Origin: Mycetohabitans rhizoxinica HKI 454
GTDB lineage: Bacteria > Pseudomonadota > Gammaproteobacteria > Burkholderiales > Burkholderiaceae
NCBI RefSeq assembly: GCF_000198775.1
Contig: NC_014722.1
Location: 49,094 to 113,093 of the forward strand
Length of the DNA: 64,000 nucleotides
Direction: 5' to 3'
Shown: positions 1 to 8,659 of the stretch, piece after piece
Layout: the number at the start of each line of letters is the position of its first letter
Numbering within the stretch: position 1 is the first letter of the stretch
Translations under genes and position numbers: made by a program
Notes under the pieces: model-generated
What the model was told of the DNA's origin: nothing
The model's database searches: none
What the model saw: the letters and a program-made list of their open reading frames with translations, nothing else

Positions 1-110
1 TGGACCTCTTGTTGGATGATGAGTCGCTGATGGAGCTGTGTGCTTCCGAATCGACTCTAGGCGGTTCAGGGAAATATAAGGAAGCTGGCGTTGGCCGCTT
101 CCTAGATTAG
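1..110 (+). CDS. Lasso peptide precursor (A peptide), 5' truncated by window edge
   Basis: The frame starting at base 3 reads the end of a leader (…DDESLMELCASESTL), then a 16-residue core GGSGKYKEAGVGRFLD and a TAG stop at 108-110. The Thr two residues before the core (T-L-G) is the conserved leader Thr of lasso precursors. Gly1 and Glu8 of the core are spaced for an eight-residue macrolactam ring (GGSGKYKE), leaving an eight-residue tail. The ring resembles burhizin (GGAGQYKE, from memory), a Mycetohabitans lasso peptide, but the tail is shorter. The genes downstream encode the B, C and D functions that cleave, cyclise and export it. The start codon and most of the leader are outside the window. 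The ORF is too short for usual gene callers. The identification rests on the core pattern plus the downstream genes. Confidence 0.88.
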   Translation, partial: DLLLDDESLMELCASESTLGGSGKYKEAGVGRFLD

Positions 111-123
111 TAGCTTGAAAGAC

Positions 124-202
124 TACGCTAAGCAATACTCCGAGCACCAGTCTATGTGGACTTAGCATTCATTGTGAGTGGTGTGAGGGTTTGCTTAGCG
201 TA
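124..202 (+). promoter_or_regulatory. 12-bp inverted repeat between lasso A and B genes
   Basis: Bases 124-135 (tacgctaagcaa) are perfectly complementary to 191-202 (ttgcttagcgta), with a 55-nt loop. The repeat sits in the untranslated gap between the precursor stop (110) and the B start (237). A long-range stem here would stabilise the abundant precursor mRNA or reduce read-through into the processing genes, as has been reported for lasso A/B intergenic regions. No T-run follows the stem, so it is not a classical terminator. Confidence 0.6.
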
Positions 203-236
203 TCCTGGTAGCCACATTATGAAATAATAATATAAA

Positions 237-1008
237 ATGCCGCATCATTTAATGCCCAATGTATTTGGAACTTGTTTTTCCAAACAAATCATTTTGCTCG
301 ATGTGGTGCGGGATCGATACGCTGTCTTGTCCGATACACAGTCCGCAGCACTGGCACCGCACCTCGGTCTCGATGATAAACTTTTTGCGCAGACTGATAG
401 CATTCAGAGCACTGCCATTCTGGAAAAATTAAAGCGTGCTAACTGGATTAGCACCAATTTATTCCCAGTCATTGACGCTAAGTTAAACGCGCTTAGCCCG
501 TCTCCGAAAACGGGGGGAATGTCTGCCAATGGCTGGAAGCTGCCGGATGAGGCGTTCGCGCATCGCCCCGCTTGGGCAAGTATTGCCAAAGCCACACTCA
601 TCTTGCGATCCGTGCACAAATGCGCCGCACAGCATGGACTCGCCGGGCTGCTGCGACTTTGCGACCAAGCTCACCATGAGGCTGCAGAGCACCTGCGTTT
701 TGGCCAGCCAGAAGAGTATGCACCGTTCGTGAACACGCTCAATTGGGCATGCCCTGTTTTATCCTCGGTCAACCAAGTGTTTGGAATGGTCCGTCGCGCT
801 GACGTTGTTGTGCGCGCGTGCCAGTTTGGCATTAAAATTAGTTATTGGCGTCCAGTCCTTTCCCTTTTATGCGCATGCATGGTCGGAAGCCGCAGATGTA
901 GTGATTGGCGACAGCGCGCTTAGAAGAAAAGAACTTTCCGTCATTTTGGAATTTCCTCATCCCCTGTTAGATCTTTCCCATGGCTCTTCTCGGCATCGCC
1001 TATCCTAA
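237..1008 (+). pseudogene. Lasso peptide B protein (RRE + transglutaminase-like leader peptidase), frameshifted
   Basis: This protein should bind the leader through an N-terminal PqqD-like RRE and cut it off with a C-terminal cysteine protease. Residues 10-85 in the frame of 237 have the RRE pattern (FSKQIILLDVVRDRYAVLS). After about residue 165 the frame loses similarity. The protease continues in the next frame: CLEWSVAL holds the catalytic Cys at 778-780, followed by LVIGVQSFPFYAHAW with the catalytic His and the stop at 1006-1008. The total length is 772 nt, which is 3n+1, so one extra base lies between 733 and about 775. The GGG run at 745-747 is a good candidate, since removing one G gives NTLNWHALFYPRSTKCLEWS. 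Read as it stands, the first frame ends at 923 without the active site. It is either a sequencing error or an inactivated gene. Its end overlaps the cyclase start by 29 nt, which indicates an operon. Confidence 0.85.
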
Positions 1009-2722
1009 TACGCAGGATTTTTTGGCACAGAACCGGGACTGGATGCTTGTACACGATCAATCCAACCGGATTGCAGGCGCACTTTGGCATCAACAAGATA
1101 GTGCTGGCCAGCGTGTCATACGCGGGCAATTGGGTACGTACTTCTACTGCTTCTATGGCGCAGCTTTTTCGAAGCTAAACCATAGTGAAATCCAGGAAGA
1201 TGATCTAAAAAAGATTGCGGCAGAAGGCCCTGCACGGTTAATGGCCCATTTCTGGGGAAAATATTTATTTATCTGCTTTGACCAGGCTGCCAGGAAATTC
1301 ATCTGCTGCAGCGATCCAAGTAGTCAGTGGACTCTATATTGGTCGTGGTCCAGCCGTCATGGTTTGCTGTTTTCAGATACAATCACGTGTTTGCATCAAG
1401 CACTCGTGGAAAATGGCGAGCGACCAGCATGGAATAAAGCGTTTTTTACAACATGGTTGCGGACAGGTTCCGTACAAAATGGTGAGCTGCCTTTTGATCG
1501 TATCAATGAAATTCCGGTAGGATGCGCTGTTTCCTATACCGATGGCGGTAAGCCGCAACTCTTGACGGTCTGGGACCCACTCAAACATGCAATAAAGGGT
1601 CACGGCGAGACCCCATTTGACATTTTAAAAAACTATCTTAACAAGTTTGTCTCATTGGCCGAGCGGCCCGTTTTAGAACTCTCCGGGGGGCTGGAATCCA
1701 GTGCCGTGCTGCTCGCGCTGCGAGCGTTATCGTCCGCTGAACAGCCGCTATTTTGCGCGCATTATTACCACGCCGATGTGGCTTCATCCAACGAGCTTGA
1801 ACATGCGCGTGCTGTTGCGCAAAGTACGCGGGCTTGCCTTCATGAGGTGGATGCAAAGATCTTATCATTTGCTCCCGTTCAATCCGTTCCGCGTGTCGCC
1901 AAACCGCATATCAGATATTGCTTGCTCGCGTTTAATCAATATTTTGCAAACCAACTTGAAAAGCGGGAAAACACCCAACTTATCAGCGGGCATGGAGGAG
2001 ATTCCCTCTTTCTATCCCCTCCGCCTTTCGGTGCACTTGCCGATGCGGCACTGGCATGGCAATGGCGGCGACTCGTCCGTGTTGCGATGGACTTGGCACT
2101 TATTCGCAGAGCCTCCTTGGTTGAAGTGGTCACAAGCGCGGCTCGATCGCTGTTTTCTGCGGATCCTTCTGAAAATATCAGCGGTACATTCGACCTGCTG
2201 TCCACAGATGCGCAACACGAACCGTTCGATCGCCGAACCCCTCTCCACCCGTTCCTTCAGCAAACGAAGATTCGTTTGCCCGGCAAACTATACCAGTTGT
2301 TTTTGGCTTTTTTGTCGCTTGACGATATCCGAGCGCCATCCTATCCATTTACCTCCCGAACGCACTACCCATTCCTCTGTCAACCGATGGTGGAGTTTGC
2401 GCTGTCAACGCCAAGCTACGATCATTTCGAAGGGGCGCATAACCGCATCGTTCTGAGGAAGTCCGTCTCAGCTGCCACAGGTTACCCGAACCTGTGGCGG
2501 CGAAACAAAGGCGAAACATCGGGTATCGATTTACTGGGCATACGCGACCATAAAAACCACCTGATGGCGCTTTGCCTCGAGGGATTTCTAGCCAAAGAAG
2601 GTTATCTCGATTTAAAGCGCACACGTGCCGCAATTGACAATAGCAGCAAAGGCCATAGTAATTATTTTATGGACCTTCTTCATCTATACGCCGTCGAGCT
2701 TTTTATCCAAGGATGGCAATAA
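980..2722 (+). CDS. Lasso peptide macrolactam synthetase (asparagine synthetase B-like C protein)
   Basis: A 580-residue homologue of class B asparagine synthetases that adenylates the ring Glu (position 8 of the core) and closes the isopeptide bond with Gly1. Residues 1-200 form a glutaminase-like domain that lacks the N-terminal catalytic Cys (it begins MALLGIAY), as expected of lasso cyclases, which need no ammonia. The PP-loop ATP site is LSGGLESS at residues 234-241, with Glu in place of the usual Asp of SGGxDS. A later SGHGGDSLF motif is the second conserved synthetase signature. The length is typical. The ATG at 980 overlaps the end of the B gene and the stop is 16 nt before the transporter gene, so B, C and D are probably one transcript. 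The reading frame is intact. Confidence 0.9.
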   Translation: MALLGIAYPNTQDFLAQNRDWMLVHDQSNRIAGALWHQQDSAGQRVIRGQLGTYFYCFYGAAFSKLNHSEIQEDDLKKIAAEGPARLMAHFWGKYLFICFDQAARKFICCSDPSSQWTLYWSWSSRHGLLFSDTITCLHQALVENGERPAWNKAFFTTWLRTGSVQNGELPFDRINEIPVGCAVSYTDGGKPQLLTVWDPLKHAIKGHGETPFDILKNYLNKFVSLAERPVLELSGGLESSAVLLALRALSSAEQPLFCAHYYHADVASSNELEHARAVAQSTRACLHEVDAKILSFAPVQSVPRVAKPHIRYCLLAFNQYFANQLEKRENTQLISGHGGDSLFLSPPPFGALADAALAWQWRRLVRVAMDLALIRRASLVEVVTSAARSLFSADPSENISGTFDLLSTDAQHEPFDRRTPLHPFLQQTKIRLPGKLYQLFLAFLSLDDIRAPSYPFTSRTHYPFLCQPMVEFALSTPSYDHFEGAHNRIVLRKSVSAATGYPNLWRRNKGETSGIDLLGIRDHKNHLMALCLEGFLAKEGYLDLKRTRAAIDNSSKGHSNYFMDLLHLYAVELFIQGWQ

Positions 2723-2738
2723 CAGCGGTTAAAATGAC

Positions 2739-4500
2739 ATGCGGCACGACGCCTTCAAAACGATCCTTTTCTTACTGCGCTGTTTGTGGACGCCTGAGTG
2801 GCATGCACGGCTTCAGACAATCGCAGCCATTGTCTGTACCGGATGCTCGATTGGGCTCACCGTTATCGCGCCAATGCTGCTTAAGTGGCTCATTGACGGG
2901 TTTTCCGATGCGTCACTTTCGGCGGTGAACGTCTACCTTTTGTGTGTTGCCTACGGTGGGGCATGGTTTCTATCACAAGTAATGCGCCGCTGCGAGCAGT
3001 ACTTGTTTGTGTTGATTCATGAGCGTATCAAACGCACGATTACGCTCAATTACGTCAGCCAAGTGCTCGCTCAGCCCGCTGCGTCGCTGAGCGATCATCA
3101 AACCGGGGCATCTGTAAGCGAGGTCTCGCGTGCGCAAGACAGTGTGCTGCGCGCCCTTATCGGAATCTTTTGGAGCATCGTACCACTTTGTGTCGAAATC
3201 GTGGTTGCCGACATCATCGTATTTTCGCTTTTTGGTCCTATCTATGCGGCCGTCTTGCCTTGGTTTTTTAGCAATTTATCTTTATTCAACTGTGTTGACG
3301 GCTAAACGCTGCGAGTTACTGCAACGCAAGAAAAACCGGGCGTCGGATAGGGCATCTGCTCGTTTGGTCGATACGTTAACGCATGCGGACACGGCTAAAT
3401 CCTTTTCAAATGAAGCCAATGAATTGTTCCAACTTGATCGTGTCCTCAAAGTACGCGAAAAAGCGAGCCTTCATATCACGCGTAAAATGGAGATGTTTGG
3501 CGCACTCCAATTACTAATCGTTGGTATCGGACTGACCACGCTTACCTGTTTGGCGGGCAGCGATATCCTTGCGCACCAGCTGACGATTGGTGATTTTGTG
3601 CTATTAAACAGCTACTTACTGCAATTTACCTTGCCACTGAGCACGTTCGGCTATGCGGTACGAGAAGCCCAAATCGGGTTATTCAATTTGTCGGAGTTAC
3701 TGCACGCACTGAGTGTTAGACGGCGCTTTGAACCGATCACTCAAAACCTTTTCAAGGGTGCGCCCTCCATTGAATTTCGCAACGCCAGCTTTCGTCACCC
3801 GTCCGGTAAACATGTATTACACCACGCGAGTTTTTCGGTTCCCGCCGGTGCCTTCGTTGCGCTTGTCGGATCGAGCGGTGCTGGGAAGTCTACGCTCATA
3901 AAATTGCTATTGCGTCTGTACAAGCTTGACGAAGGGCAAATTTTCATCGATGGCCAGCCAATCGAGTCCTTTTCCGAATCGCAGCTGCGTCAGTCGATTA
4001 GCTATGTGACGCAGGATGCCCATTTGCTGGATCGCTCAATACGCGAAAACATTTGTTTTGCCTGTCCGCAAGCCTCCGATGTGGAACTCGAACAAGCTAT
4101 CCGTTGTTCTGCGCTTACACCTGTTATTGCCGCGGCGAGTCATGGCCTCAACACGCCAATTGGCGAGCGAGGTAACAAATTGTCCGGTGGTGAACGACAA
4201 CGTGTGGCATTGGCCCGTGCTTTCTTGCGGAACAGCCATTTACTACTTCTTGATGAGCCGACCACGGCACTTGATGCACACACCGAGGCTGATATTTTTA
4301 AGCATCTTTACGAACGCTACCATCAAACCACCCGGCTCGTTGTCGCACATCGGCTTTCCGCTATCCAGCATGCTGACTTAATTTTAGTCTTACAAGAGGG
4401 TTCCATTGTGGAAGCTGGCACGCATAGTAGTTTATTGGCGCAACATGGTGTCTATGCCAGTCTTTGGCGTAAGCAAACTAGTTTATTGGCAACAGAATAA
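2739..4500 (+). pseudogene. Lasso peptide exporter (ABC transporter, TM + NBD, D protein), frameshifted
   Basis: This is a half-size ABC exporter with an N-terminal transmembrane domain and a C-terminal ATPase. It would export the mature lasso peptide and give self-immunity. The ATPase part has Walker A GSSGAGKST (about 3871-3897), signature LSGGERQ, Walker B LLLLDEPTTALD and the H-loop VVAHRLS. The first frame runs 2739-3305 and the rest is in the next frame to 4500. The total length is 1762 nt, or 3n+1. The frames switch at the T6 run near 3269-3274: deleting one T restores AAVLPWFLAIYLYSTVL. A homopolymer overcall is therefore likely, but true loss of export is possible. It follows the cyclase by 16 nt, closing the A-B-C-D order seen in capistruin- and burhizin-type clusters. 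Confidence 0.87.
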
Positions 4501-4703
4501 AGGTCATAAAAGCCGGCCGAAATTAGCCAATATTCGTAGCCTCACAAATTTTCCAATGCCCACCTTTCCTAAATTTTATTATCTGGTCCCAAATAATCCG
4601 CAGACGCTGGTGCAGTAAGGCTCTGAGGCCAGAATGGTGTTGTGGGATTTGCAAGAGGCAGGCATATTGAGGCGAGATTCCTGCAAATTTCGACGAGGTT
4701 CGG

Positions 4704-5533
4704 ATGGGTCCGAAGACGCCGGTGCCAGAGGGAGATTTGTTTCGCCAACCGCTGCGCGAGCAGATCAACTTGAAGCATCCGTTGGTTCGTCTGGCTGATC
4801 TGATCGACTGGGACCGATTGAGCACTGCGATGAGCGCGAGTTGTGCAACGCGCTGCGTTGGCTGGCTCGTGCAGGCGCTGCGTGGCGCATGCTGCCGGCG
4901 AACTTTCCGCCATGGAAGGCGTGGTGTATCAGCAAACTCAACGCTGGCTGTGAGCGGGCTGCTTCGAAGCGATGGTTCAAGATTTGCGTTCGGTGCTGCG
5001 TGTTGCGTAGGGCCGGCAAGCTCAGCCCAGTGCGGTGGTTCTGAACGAGCGTACGTTGCACTCGAGCTGCGAGAGTGGCCCACGCGCAGGCTACGACGGC
5101 GACAAGCGCAAACGGGCAAGCACGGTGCATAGGGCCGTCGATACGCTCGGGCATTGGCTGGCGGTTCATGTCACGCCGGCCAATGAGCAAGCGCGCGCGC
5201 AGGTTCCGGTGTTGGCACAAGAGGGACAACTTGTGAGCGGGCAGAGCGTAAAGCTTGCCTTTGCCGACCAAGGTTATATAGGAGAAGAGCCTGCGCAAGC
5301 CGCGCAAGATGAAGGCATCGAAGTGCAGGTTATCAAACTGCCAGAGGCAAAGAAGAGCTTTATCCCTGCTGCCGCGCCGATGGGTCGTCGAGCGCAGTTT
5401 CGGATGGCTCAATCGCTTTCGAAGGCTCGCTCGCGACGACGAGCGTTTGCCTGAAACGCTCGTCGGCTTGCATTTCGTCGTCTTTGCCATGCTCATGCTC
5501 GTTCATGCCGCGCCTATCTTGCAAAGTGCATAA
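4704..5533 (+). mobile_element. Decayed IS5-family transposase, composite and multiply frameshifted
   Basis: Four overlapping frames together read as an IS5-family DDE transposase. Bases 4704 to about 4835 give an N-terminal domain (DLFRQPLREQINLKHPLVRL, IDWDRL). From about 4841 a different IS5 subgroup type begins (NALRWLARAGAAWRMLP), then RTLHSSCESGPRAGYDG with AVDTLGHWLAVHVTPANEQ in a third frame, and [24 protein letters not shown] in a fourth. The catalytic Glu (VVERSF) and second Asp (FADQGY) remain, but the first Asp, normally in LDxRT, has become Asn (LNERT). The abrupt change of type near 4835 suggests a fusion of two insertion sequence remnants. I could not find convincing terminal inverted repeats. 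It separates the lasso locus from the effector gene and cannot encode an active transposase. Confidence 0.82.
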
Positions 5534-5755
5534 CACGCTCCTGATATTTTAGGCTTATCAGACATAATCTAGCCGATCGCCGCCAAAATAAATAGAGATC
5601 ACCCAAATTATTCTACCCTGAAGATTTGACCGTTGGCTGACAGTCCAAATGCTTTGTGCATTACGTAGAAAAATACGCCAATAAAAAAGGAATTTTTTGA
5701 GAATTGGAAATATAATTATACCTCAATTTTAATTAATCAAAATAGCAGAAAAATT

Positions 5756-7354
5756 ATGTATAAACAAAAAAATTCAAAGCATAGCTCTACAAATTCTTCT
5801 AGGCCGCCCAGATCGTCGGAGACACAAACTTCTGTTTCGAAAGATCGCCAGAGCCCATTAAAAAGTTCAAAACCTCATTTCTCTAGATTCAACATTATTG
5901 GAGATCGTAGCGCTCCTGATATAAAAAATAATTCTGGCACTGCGCCTACAGGGAAACCTGCAATTAAAATAAATCTAAACGCCAACTGGGCCAATAAAGA
6001 AACACGACCAAAATGCAAATATGCTCCCGTCAACGTATCAGGCGATAAAAATAAAAATTTTGAATACATGAAAGAAGTGTTAGAAAAAAGAATTGCCACA
6101 TGTAAGGAGCTTGCTTATCAAGGTGATTCAGTTGGCTGGTTCTCATTCAGGAAAAGAGAGGGTACACAAGAACATAAATGGCAAGAACATGATCTGCAGT
6201 CAAATGAAGTGCCAATTATTGTTATAAGCGGCGGGAGCGCAAATAAAATTGCAGGTGACCTTAAAAGCAAAACAGGCGGCAGCCTCGCATGGCATCCAAA
6301 ATATATGCGAGATGAATCAATTTATTTGCTTGTTCATGAGACAGAGTTCAAATGCTATGAGGCTGCTCTTAACGAAATGATGGAGCAATATAAAAATTTG
6401 CACCTTGTCGGGTGGTACGGCGGTAGCTTGACCGGTTTCGGCGCTGCGCGCGCTGCAGCCTTGGCGTTTGCAGATACACTGCCATATCGTCCTCAGCAAA
6501 TTATAATGATGGATCAGGACGTTGCTTTAACCGAAAATACTAGACACACCAACCCTGGTATAAAAACCCAATTAAACAATAAACATAAAAATACTCAAAA
6601 ATCCATCATTGGACTTGGAGTTGGTTATCCTACACGTGAAGCTCCTCCGAAACACTTTGGATTCGAAAAAAATGAATATTCCCCCAAAAAACCAAAAACG
6701 GCAAACGAGCGATCAGTTCTATCGCCAGCACAACAATACGTTTCTATAAAATCTCCATTTCGCAAAAAAGGGGAAGATGGAATCTATGCTGCGTATATGG
6801 TTGCAGGCGGAGAAGACATGCTTATGGGAATACAGCAAGGCTTAATCCAAAAATTTAAACAAGAAGGCGGTCGAAATATTTTAAAAAATATCGCCTTAAT
6901 GGAAGGAAAAATTGTGAAGAAGGAACTCAAGGGCCAGGAGGATGAACTCAATCACTATTGGAAAAAAATGCGCCCCGAAACCCTTAAGAAGCTTTTTGAA
7001 GCGGAAAAGGATACCCAAGTTGAATTTGATGGGAAAACCATGAGTTTAAATGAACTCATGGAGCATTTTAAAAAGCAAGGATATATTGAGCAACACCCAA
7101 GCCCAGAATCACACAACGTCGCAGCATGTATTATAGAGCGCATTATATTAGATTATCATAAACAAAAATCTTCCGATAATCAATCTAATACAATTTTTAA
7201 CACTTGGACCAAGAGCCCCCTTGAAGGAGCGACTTCAGTCAAAGCTCTATCAGCAGTTTCAACGGTGTCCGACCCAATTGGTTCACCACTATCGGCTCTT
7301 CAACAATCCGGGCGCCTCCGCGTTTCTGGACGCTCTCGCTATTATTCGGAATAA
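5756..7354 (+). CDS. Candidate secreted effector with glycosyltransferase-like DxD motif
   Basis: A 532-residue protein that I do not recognise by family. The first 60 residues are rich in Ser, Thr, Pro and Lys and probably disordered, like type III secretion signals, and there is no Sec signal or membrane segment. A central domain (about 150-400) has alternating hydrophobic strands (VPIIVISGG, IYLLVHE, LHLVGWYGGSLTGFG). It also has IIMMDQDVALT with D253-x-D255, the arrangement of the metal-binding DxD of GT-A glycosyltransferases. A Lys/Glu-rich helical part follows. Base composition is far more AT-rich than the window average, a mark of horizontal transfer. A CesT-type chaperone gene lies 613 nt downstream, supporting type III delivery into a eukaryotic host. 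No ribosome-binding site stands out before the ATG. The glycosyltransferase function is inference from one motif. Confidence 0.6.
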   Translation: MYKQKNSKHSSTNSSRPPRSSETQTSVSKDRQSPLKSSKPHFSRFNIIGDRSAPDIKNNSGTAPTGKPAIKINLNANWANKETRPKCKYAPVNVSGDKNKNFEYMKEVLEKRIATCKELAYQGDSVGWFSFRKREGTQEHKWQEHDLQSNEVPIIVISGGSANKIAGDLKSKTGGSLAWHPKYMRDESIYLLVHETEFKCYEAALNEMMEQYKNLHLVGWYGGSLTGFGAARAAALAFADTLPYRPQQIIMMDQDVALTENTRHTNPGIKTQLNNKHKNTQKSIIGLGVGYPTREAPPKHFGFEKNEYSPKKPKTANERSVLSPAQQYVSIKSPFRKKGEDGIYAAYMVAGGEDMLMGIQQGLIQKFKQEGGRNILKNIALMEGKIVKKELKGQEDELNHYWKKMRPETLKKLFEAEKDTQVEFDGKTMSLNELMEHFKKQGYIEQHPSPESHNVAACIIERIILDYHKQKSSDNQSNTIFNTWTKSPLEGATSVKALSAVSTVSDPIGSPLSALQQSGRLRVSGRSRYYSE

Positions 7355-7967
7355 ACAATGATTTGACTAATTTTAAATTGCATTTTCAGCGCGCATAATT
7401 CAAAAAAACATTTTTGGATTAGAGCAAAATACCCCCAACCGCATTAAACTTGCCAAAAGGTTTCGATTGCAACAGGAAAATACAAAAACTCATATTTAAC
7501 ATGAAATTAATTATAGGATAAAATGCATAAACAAATGGAGCCGCACGGGTGTAAGTGGGCAACCGAGAGAATGCACATCGAAATTGATGCCGTAAACCAT
7601 CTGGATTTTTATTTTTAACAAAATATTTGAGCAATATTTTTTACAAAAATGTCGGCTATTAATCAGCGCAGCCGGATGCCAATAAAATTCACACATTTTC
7701 CGCTTTGCTATTCTGAGCGGCATAGAAATAATGCACATGATCACCGATTAATCCATGGAAATGAAATTAACGCCCACATGCCGCGAAATTAATTTTTTTC
7801 AAAAAATATTTAATACAAACAAGCCTTTCGACATAAACCATCTGTCTTGATAGAATTTTCGCAAATTATGGCCAAATGCCTAGAAAAAAGTTTTTTTAGA
7901 TTTTCAAAACAGCGCTTCACTTTTTGAGCGGTCATGTGCTATTGCATCTATTGGCAGTAAAAATATT
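7355..7967 (+). other. AT-rich intergenic stretch, no supported gene
   Basis: This stretch of 613 bases between the effector candidate and the chaperone gene is strongly AT-rich. It holds only short antisense frames (7419-7634 and 7511-7744 on the minus strand) with no recognisable motif. I saw no convincing promoter, hrp-type TTCG repeat at the right spacing, or repeat. It may contain the worn-down remains of a second effector gene, but nothing in the sequence proves this. Confidence 0.5.
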
Positions 7968-8408
7968 ATGAATCATTTTTTTGCAGTCATGCACTTTCAA
8001 GCTAAAGAACGCGTGCGTAGGTGTCTTGAAGCACTTGGTCAACGTCACCGCATCGCCGGCTTGACACTGGATGCCAATGACGAGGCAGGGATCGAGCTAG
8101 CGTGGGGGGAGCGTTTGTACCTAAGGTTCAATGCTGAATCAAACAAACTGTATATATACGCACCCTTTGCGCCGTTGAATGATGCTCAGGATGGGCAAGT
8201 TCTTGCCGATATGTTGCGTTTGAATTGTTTGGAAGTAGGCACGCGTGGCGGTGTGATTTCAGTTTCTGAGCCGATGGACGCATTCGTCTATCATCTCGGT
8301 TTGCCTGTCGAGACGCTTAAGCCTGATGCGCTTGAGCAAGCAATCGAAAAATTTATCGAAGAACGCCAGCGCCTAGCTCAACGGTTTCGACAAATCCGGC
8401 AACTTTGA
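7968..8408 (+). CDS. CesT/Tir-type type III secretion chaperone
   Basis: A 146-residue acidic protein of the size and pattern of class I type III secretion chaperones. It has an N-terminal helix (AKERVRRCLEAL), two beta stretches (LYLRFNAESNKLYIYAPFAPL), a central conserved helix (ADMLRLNCLEVGTRGG), then ISVSEPMDAFVYHLGLP and a long C-terminal helix. Such proteins work as cytoplasmic dimers that hold an effector secretion-competent and present it to the ATPase. The likely client is the protein encoded at 5756-7354, which has a disordered N-terminus suited to chaperone wrapping. The secretion apparatus itself is not in the window. ATG 7968 has no good ribosome-binding site, and ATG 7989 is an alternative start. 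Confidence 0.75.
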   Translation: MNHFFAVMHFQAKERVRRCLEALGQRHRIAGLTLDANDEAGIELAWGERLYLRFNAESNKLYIYAPFAPLNDAQDGQVLADMLRLNCLEVGTRGGVISVSEPMDAFVYHLGLPVETLKPDALEQAIEKFIEERQRLAQRFRQIRQL

Positions 8409-8659
8409 CGTCCTTTGAAAGCTTGAGCAGCGCTGCGTGTGAACGATGCTTTACCCTATCGGCGAACTCAAGCAACAATCGTTGGAGCACTGAGATGTGC
8501 GGATTTCGCTCGGCAGTTTTGAACAAAGCGCTGGACACGCCGCTTATCATCGTCGGTAAGCGCGGCCATTCCTCGACCCAGTAACCAGCAGCCTATTCGG
8601 CGAGTGGGCCAAATTCTGAACATCAACGCGTCCCCGAAACAACGCCTACCTACGCTAAC

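Noticed and set aside
7419..7744. Two minus-strand open frames in the AT-rich gap
   Set aside because: They overlap each other, have no ribosome-binding site and no motif, and are likely chance frames.
7826..7862. Pair of TTCG repeats resembling an hrp-type box before the chaperone gene
   Set aside because: The spacing between repeats is about 27 bases, not the 16 (or 15 in PIP boxes) required.
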